A DNA stretch of 10,452 bases. It comes from an uncultured Synergistia bacterium. Lineage in GTDB: Bacteria; Eremiobacterota; SpSt-956; JAKJGF01. Shown here piece by piece: positions 5,713 through 10,452 of this stretch. Made by a program: the position numbers and the translations under genes. Each line of letters begins with the position of its first letter. Within the stretch, counting starts at the first letter, position 1. Location: contig CALARM010001225.1 of the NCBI GenBank assembly GCA_937888925.1, positions 1 through 10,452 on the forward strand. Reading direction: 5' to 3'. The notes beneath the pieces are model-generated. The model made no database searches. It had not been told where the DNA came from and worked only from the letters and a program-made list of their open reading frames with translations.

Positions 5713-8149
5713 GGATAAAAAATACATGCAGACAAGTCTGAAAAATAACATTATAATAGCTTTTTTACTGATTATAATAGTATGGGGAGTATCTATAACA
5801 GCTCTTTTTCAACATGTAATGGAAACAGCTCTGGTTGCACAGGGTCTGGAAAGTATGATTATTCAAAAAATCTGTAGAAATGTTATCTTTATCAGTACAG
5901 GAATTACTATGGCAGGTATTTTTACAGGACTCATCATTGCCATTATAATCTCAACAAATATTACAAAGCCTTTAAAATTATTAAACAAAGCAGTAGAAAA
6001 AATTAGTGATGGAGATTTTAATGTAAAGGTAAATATAGAAACAGAAGATGAATTAGGCAATTTAGCTGACTGTTTCAATAAAATGGCAGAGAATCTCCAG
6101 AAAACAACTGTTTCAATGAAAGAATTTAACAGGATTGCTATAGAAGCAGAGACAGCCAGTAAGGCAAAAAGTGATTTTCTTGCCAATATAAGTCATGAAA
6201 TACGTACTCCTATGAACGGTATAATTGGCATGACAGAATTACTGCTGGACACAGATCTATCAGATGAACAAAAAGAATTTGCCATGACAGTAAAATTATC
6301 TGCCGAATCACTTATGAAGCTTATAAATGATCTTCTTGATTTCTCAAAAATCGAAGCAGGTAAAATGGATATTGAAATAGTTGATTTCGATCTCAGAGTG
6401 ATGGTAGAAAATACTCTGGATATACTGATAGTAAAGGCAGATGAAAAGAGACTTGAACTGGCATGTTTAATAGATAATAATGTCATTTCATCTGTAAGAG
6501 GTGATCCCGGGAGAATTCGTCAGGTATTACTAAATATCACAGGTAATGCCATTAAATTTACCGAAAAAGGAGAAATATTGATAAAGGTTATACAGGAAGA
6601 AGAACTTGAAAATACTGTTAAATTACGTTTTTCAGTAAGTGATACAGGTATAGGCATTTCTCCTGATAATATAAATAAATTATTCAAATCATTTTCTCAG
6701 ATCGATAGTTCTACAACAAGAAAGTACGAAGGAACAGGCCTTGGACTTGCTATATCAAAAAAATTTGTAGAGATGATGGGTGGACTCATAGGAGTGGAAA
6801 GTAAAGAAGGTGAGGGTTCAACTTTCTGGTTTACACTTCCTTTAAGAAAACAGGAAAATAATTCAAAAGCAATAACAATATCTAAAGATCTGGAAGGTAT
6901 AAAGATATTAATAGTAGACGATAATAAAACAAATCTTTGTATATTGAGAGAGCATCTTAACAGGTTCGGATGTATTACAGAAGAGGCTTCAAATAGTGTT
7001 GAAGCATTATCGTTAATAAAAAAAAGGGAGGAAGAAAAAAATCCTTTTCAGATTGCTATTATTGACATAATGCATGACACGGATGGCCTGACACTTGGTA
7101 AAACAATCAAAGAAAATTCTATTTCCAGTAACATTATACCTGTTATGCTGACATCACGAACAGGAGATTCCAGGCTTATGAAAGACGAAGGTTTCTCTGT
7201 TTATCTCCATAAGCCTGTAAAATCAAAACAACTTCAAAACTGTCTCGAACGTTTACTGGATGGTAAAAAGGAAATTCCATCACAGATAATTACCGGATAC
7301 GGTATAAGAGACGTAAAAAAGCAGAATTTTAGAATCCTTCTGGCTGAAGACAATATTACAAATCAGAAAATAATGTTAAAAATACTGGAAAGAGCCGGTT
7401 ACACAGTAGATGCAGTTACAACAGGAAAAGAAGTTCTGCATTTAATAAAATATATTACCTATGATCTTATATTTATGGATATTCAGATGCCGGAAATGGA
7501 CGGATTTACTGCGACTTCAATTATAAGAAAAGAGGAAAAAGAAAAAAATAAACACATGCCGATTATAGCAATGACAGCTCATGCTATGAAAGGTGACAGG
7601 GAACGATGTATAGCAGCAGGTATGGATAATTACATATCAAAACCGGTGCAAAAGGAAGAAATTTTTAAGATTCTCAACACTTTTATTGAGAGAGAAGTAT
7701 CATCATTAAAAAAAGAAATTTCAGATAAAGAATTTTTTTTCTCTACTACAGGTGAAATAGAAAAAAAAATATTAAATAAAAAAATTTATGATAGAAAAAC
7801 TTTTTTCTGTCGTATAGATGAAGATGAAGAATTTGAAAAAGAAATGTTGAATACAGTTATAGAGATGGTACCTGTTCATATTGAGTACATAAGAAAAGCT
7901 ATGGATAATGAAGATCTGACTGGTGTAATATATCATGTTCATACAATTAAAGGTATGGCTGCAAGTATTAATGCGGAATCCCTTGCCAATATGGCAGTAG
8001 AATTTGAAAATTTATGTAAAAAGGGATATATAGAAAAAAAATTCTTAGAAAAATTGAATGAAGAACTGGAAAAATTGAAATTATTTATTTACAATCATAT
8101 AATTGATAAGAAAACATTAAATGGAGAAAAAATATTACGGAAAGATTGA
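5711..8149 (+). CDS. BarA-like hybrid sensor histidine kinase (TM-HAMP-HisKA-HATPase-REC-REC-HPt)
   Basis: An 812-aa inner-membrane phosphorelay kinase. Two membrane helices (about 13-34 and 58-81) enclose only some 23 extracytoplasmic residues, so there is no periplasmic sensor domain. HAMP follows (about 82-136). HisKA has the H-box SHEIRTP with His162. The ATPase domain has N-box Asn279 ([12 protein letters not shown]), G1 DTGIG (311-315), an F box (FKSFSQ) and G2 GTGLGLAI (341-348). Receiver 1 (about 397-516) keeps DD403-404, Asp452 and Lys501, but the loop after Asp452 reads DIMHDTDG, one residue short and lacking the usual MP. Receiver 2 (about 541-660) is canonical: ED546-547, [10 protein letters not shown] with Asp590, Lys644. 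The C-terminal HPt (about 697-795) has HTIKG with His744. Flow is expected to be His162 to Asp590 to His744 to a separate response regulator, which is not in this window. It is cotranscribed with the YeiH-like transporter. Confidence 0.95.
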   Translation: MDKKYMQTSLKNNIIIAFLLIIIVWGVSITALFQHVMETALVAQGLESMIIQKICRNVIFISTGITMAGIFTGLIIAIIISTNITKPLKLLNKAVEKISDGDFNVKVNIETEDELGNLADCFNKMAENLQKTTVSMKEFNRIAIEAETASKAKSDFLANISHEIRTPMNGIIGMTELLLDTDLSDEQKEFAMTVKLSAESLMKLINDLLDFSKIEAGKMDIEIVDFDLRVMVENTLDILIVKADEKRLELACLIDNNVISSVRGDPGRIRQVLLNITGNAIKFTEKGEILIKVIQEEELENTVKLRFSVSDTGIGISPDNINKLFKSFSQIDSSTTRKYEGTGLGLAISKKFVEMMGGLIGVESKEGEGSTFWFTLPLRKQENNSKAITISKDLEGIKILIVDDNKTNLCILREHLNRFGCITEEASNSVEALSLIKKREEEKNPFQIAIIDIMHDTDGLTLGKTIKENSISSNIIPVMLTSRTGDSRLMKDEGFSVYLHKPVKSKQLQNCLERLLDGKKEIPSQIITGYGIRDVKKQNFRILLAEDNITNQKIMLKILERAGYTVDAVTTGKEVLHLIKYITYDLIFMDIQMPEMDGFTATSIIRKEEKEKNKHMPIIAMTAHAMKGDRERCIAAGMDNYISKPVQKEEIFKILNTFIEREVSSLKKEISDKEFFFSTTGEIEKKILNKKIYDRKTFFCRIDEDEEFEKEMLNTVIEMVPVHIEYIRKAMDNEDLTGVIYHVHTIKGMAASINAESLANMAVEFENLCKKGYIEKKFLEKLNEELEKLKLFIYNHIIDKKTLNGEKILRKD

Positions 8150-8202
8150 AAATACGCTTCTATATTCTTTTTAATTTTCCCCGGTCAAATCAATAAAATC
8201 TT

Positions 8203-8343
8203 CTATTTACAGTTTTCCTGCTCGATATTTGTTATATAATATAAGAAATTGAAGAGTTTAATAGTTTTTTCGTTATAGAGAACAAAGGGTTCTTCTTCTG
8301 ATTGATTATCGGCATAAAGATATGTATCAATTTCTCTGTTCAT
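8203..8343 (-). CDS. Small hypothetical protein, 46 aa
   Basis: An unrecognised short gene. ATG at 8343-8341 is preceded by a strong SD, AAGGAG (about 8351-8356), seven bases away; the frame runs 46 codons to TAG at 8205-8203. The product begins MNREIDTYLYADNQSEEEP, has an acidic N-terminal half, and continues with a hydrophobic, aromatic helix-like stretch (KLFNFLYYITNI, about 29-40). It lacks a signal peptide and is too weakly hydrophobic to be a sure membrane protein. It stands alone, opposite in strand to both neighbours, in the gap between the kinase and RUS-like genes. A 14-bp inverted repeat lies just upstream. It could be a small regulator, a toxin- or antitoxin-like peptide, or a chance frame; the SD is the main argument that it is real. 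Confidence 0.5.
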   Translation of the reverse strand: MNREIDTYLYADNQSEEEPFVLYNEKTIKLFNFLYYITNIEQENCK

Positions 8344-8370
8344 GTATATTCTCCTTACCCAATTTATATA

Positions 8371-8423
8371 AAAATAAAACAGGTAAAAAGTTTTTATACA
8401 AACATCTTCACCTGTTTTATTTT
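8371..8423. terminator. 14-bp perfect inverted repeat, possible bidirectional terminator
   Basis: AAAATAAAACAGGT (8371-8384) and ACCTGTTTTATTTT (8410-8423) are exact reverse complements around a 25-base loop. The A-tract to stem to T-tract layout on both strands is that of a bidirectional intrinsic terminator, though the G+C part is only about five pairs and the loop is long. It would separate the kinase operon from the RUS-like gene. On the minus strand it lies in the likely 5' leader of the 46-aa gene, so an attenuator or an operator is an alternative. Confidence 0.5.
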
Positions 8424-8587
8424 ACATAAAATTCTACATAAAGATTTAAAATTCCTGCTTACTATAATTTTAAAGTATAGAAATTTTCAGATTTATTTAT
8501 CGAATATAAAATAAAAAAAGCTTGCAAATATTGCAAAAAAAATATACAATCTACTCCAGAAAATTTAGAAAAATTCAGGAGAAAATT

Positions 8588-10393
8588 ATGAAAATATTAA
8601 ATTACAAAAGTGACATACCCATTCAAGCATCTACAGTAAAACAGGAAAAATTACCTGAAGAAACAATAATAAACATACCAGATAATATCTCTTTAAGTTA
8701 TAGCGAAAGCAATCCTGACTGTTCTGACGGATTAACAAAAGAGTTTATTCTTCAAAGAAATTCAATAAAAAGAAATGGTCTGGTAATCGATACAATGAAG
8801 GACACAACGCAGGTAGAAAATAATTCTTCCGAATCACCTTTTCCATGTGAACCAAAGATAGAACATGAAGGAAAACTTGTAAAAATAATTCAGGAAATAG
8901 ATCCTGACTATACCATAACAGGTTTAAATGAACTTGTTTCTGAAGGAAGAATCACTTCCTATTTATTTGAAGATAAAAACCTGATTTTATATGCCGATTC
9001 AGAGCAGGCTGTGGATGAACTAAAAAAACTTAAGGTTACAAAAGAAAGCGGTATAAAAAGAGGAGTTCTGGCAAAAGCTTTAGAACTTCTTGTACCTCCG
9101 GAACTGGAAGAAAACTGTGCACCGGAATATATAAAATACAGAATATGGTGCCTTCTTGGTACTATTTGTTCCGGAGCGATAGGTTTTATGAATGCAAGAG
9201 TTAATCTTGATGCCATAAAGATTGCATTCACTAATACAGAAAAAGCAGCTCTTTCAGGAGTTGTAAATGGAATGGTATGGAAGGCTACTGCCATGGGAGG
9301 CTCATTTCTAAGTAAAAAAGGAGATGCAGATCCGAAAAAATTCATACTGGCAAGCAGTCTTATAAATACTACAAATTCAATGCTCACTCTGGGTACTCTT
9401 TGCATTTTTCCGGCTGCCCTTCCATTTCTTTCTGCTTTTACTACCGGTACAAGTGCCATAGCGGGCAGCCTTGGCTCTGCAGCAGGAGTGAATATTTTTA
9501 ATCATATGGCAAAAGGCCCTGCAAAAGGTCTTGTATCTACAAAAAATTCAAATCAGGATATGGTAGCCGATATGTTTGGTATGCCATTAGCTATGGCACT
9601 TACAAGAGCTGCAACAAGCCTGGGGATTAATCCATACCTGTTTACAGTAGCCTTGCTTGGTTCTCTTCTTACATACTGTAATATAAAATCTGCCAGTTCA
9701 ATCAGAATGAATGCGCTCAATCAGGCTAATATTGAAAAAATTATTGATAATTATATGATAAATAATCAAATACCTGAAGCTGAAGATACAGGTATTATAG
9801 AGATGGTTACGTCTCTTTTCAAAAAAGACAGTGACGATTACTCAAAAAAAATAACCTTCGTTGACTCTTTCCAGGCAATGCAGGGTGATGGAGAGCAAAA
9901 AGTTGAAAAAGACAACCTTTTCCGTATATTTAAAAAGGAAAATTACATAGTGAACTGTAAATCGAAAGACAACATATCTGTTATATTCAAAAATAAAGCA
10001 ACTATTGACGATATATTAAAATCCTATCTTCATGGAAGACTCATCGAGAAAGGGCTTTCAAGCTCTCTATTTGAAAAACTGGAAAAGCTTTACGGGAATA
10101 ATGCACAACTGGCTCTAATAGAACTTAGTTATAGAGCAATGCCCCCAGATATATGGTTTACAAAAGATCTGGACAAAAAAGGATGGAATTCAAGTACAGT
10201 AAAGTTTGATATAACAAAACTCAACACAGACTGGACCAGTCATGAAGAATTGAGCGATTCCAGAATTTCTATGCAGAAATTTCTTGACCTGGCAGCAAAT
10301 CCTTCAGAAAATGAACTTAAAGCTTTACTGGATTACGCTTACGGCACAGAGAAGTCTGTTGCATCAGAACAGGTTGCAAAGACTAACAGCTAA
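8588..10393 (+). CDS. RUS/DUF647-family (Root UVB Sensitive-like) protein
   Basis: A 601-aa protein that I assign by motif to the RUS family (PF04884), known from plant RUS1/RUS2 and named for UV-B and vitamin B6 phenotypes; its biochemical activity is unsettled. Residues 1-90 are hydrophilic and probably disordered. A small mixed alpha/beta segment follows (about 92-150). The RUS core spans about 160-385. It opens with LVPPELEENCAPEYIKYRIW, matching the family's LP-x-V-x-x-DY-x-x-Y-x-x-W entry. It then has a GDADPKKFILASSLIN segment, NHMAKGPAKGLVSTKNSNQD (about 305-324, matching the HFA...N-ADV-AK-SQ region), and ends with TYCNIKSASSIRMNALNQAN. The C-terminal domain (about 445-550) has a family-like TIDDILKSYLHGRL and GW at 532-533. 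Several core segments are hydrophobic enough to enter membranes, but there is no signal peptide. The ATG at 8588 has AGGAG six bases upstream; the in-frame TTG at 8522 has no SD. Confidence 0.7.
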   Translation: MKILNYKSDIPIQASTVKQEKLPEETIINIPDNISLSYSESNPDCSDGLTKEFILQRNSIKRNGLVIDTMKDTTQVENNSSESPFPCEPKIEHEGKLVKIIQEIDPDYTITGLNELVSEGRITSYLFEDKNLILYADSEQAVDELKKLKVTKESGIKRGVLAKALELLVPPELEENCAPEYIKYRIWCLLGTICSGAIGFMNARVNLDAIKIAFTNTEKAALSGVVNGMVWKATAMGGSFLSKKGDADPKKFILASSLINTTNSMLTLGTLCIFPAALPFLSAFTTGTSAIAGSLGSAAGVNIFNHMAKGPAKGLVSTKNSNQDMVADMFGMPLAMALTRAATSLGINPYLFTVALLGSLLTYCNIKSASSIRMNALNQANIEKIIDNYMINNQIPEAEDTGIIEMVTSLFKKDSDDYSKKITFVDSFQAMQGDGEQKVEKDNLFRIFKKENYIVNCKSKDNISVIFKNKATIDDILKSYLHGRLIEKGLSSSLFEKLEKLYGNNAQLALIELSYRAMPPDIWFTKDLDKKGWNSSTVKFDITKLNTDWTSHEELSDSRISMQKFLDLAANPSENELKALLDYAYGTEKSVASEQVAKTNS

Positions 10394-10452
10394 TTCAGAA
10401 AATTAATATCTGCCATTTTTCTTTCGGTAATAATATACTTTGTCTTACTTGC

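Noticed and set aside
8302..8514. 70-codon plus-strand frame opposite the small minus-strand gene
   Set aside because: There is no SD, composition is Ile/Lys/Tyr-rich as expected from random AT-rich DNA, and it crosses the inverted repeat.
8522..8587. TTG start 22 codons upstream for the RUS-like protein
   Set aside because: There is no SD before it, and the ATG at 8588 has AGGAG at six bases.
10390..10452. Possible C-terminal end of a minus-strand gene entering from the right edge
   Set aside because: Two different minus-strand frames are open for about 20 codons here, and neither has a recognisable motif, so the call cannot be supported.

Overview
The window comes from an AT-rich bacterial chromosome with strong Shine-Dalgarno sites and heavy use of AAA, ATA and AGA codons. 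I cannot name the taxon. Exported proteins with ordinary Sec signal peptides and a large membrane phosphorelay kinase point to a free-living or host-associated bacterium. The left part (1 to about 3700) is visibly richer in G+C than the right part (about 4100 to 10450), so the two halves may differ in history.

Left part. A metallo-beta-lactamase-fold hydrolase of the COG1237 type runs in from the left edge; its HxHxDH metal motif lies at 36-53, upstream of the first in-frame ATG. It converges on a minus-strand pair: an exported protein with an FG-GAP-like calcium-binding loop (2356-3099), followed 17 bases later by a secreted type-B carboxylesterase (761-2338). Divergent from that pair is a small protein with two zf-TFIIB-type zinc ribbons and a TTG start (3274-3708).

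Middle. On the minus strand lies a Nif11-like RiPP precursor (3828-4094) with a double-glycine leader and a Cys-rich core. No modifying enzyme or exporter is visible nearby. Just upstream of it is a broken PD-(D/E)XK nuclease-like gene (4128-4419). The region up to 4704 holds a 20-base tandem repeat and a mirrored pair of promoter-like motifs.

Right part. A plus-strand operon encodes a YeiH/UPF0324 membrane transporter (4705-5688) and, 22 bases later, a BarA-type hybrid kinase with HAMP, HisKA, HATPase, two receivers and an HPt domain (5711-8149). The kinase has almost no extracytoplasmic sensor, so the transporter may be its input. An unrecognised 46-aa gene lies on the minus strand (8203-8343), followed by a 14-bp inverted repeat.

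The last gene (8588-10393) encodes a 601-aa protein that I read as a bacterial member of the RUS/DUF647 (Root UVB Sensitive, PF04884) family, best known from plants and other eukaryotes. The most notable items are this RUS-like protein, the orphan Nif11 peptide, and the transporter-kinase pair.
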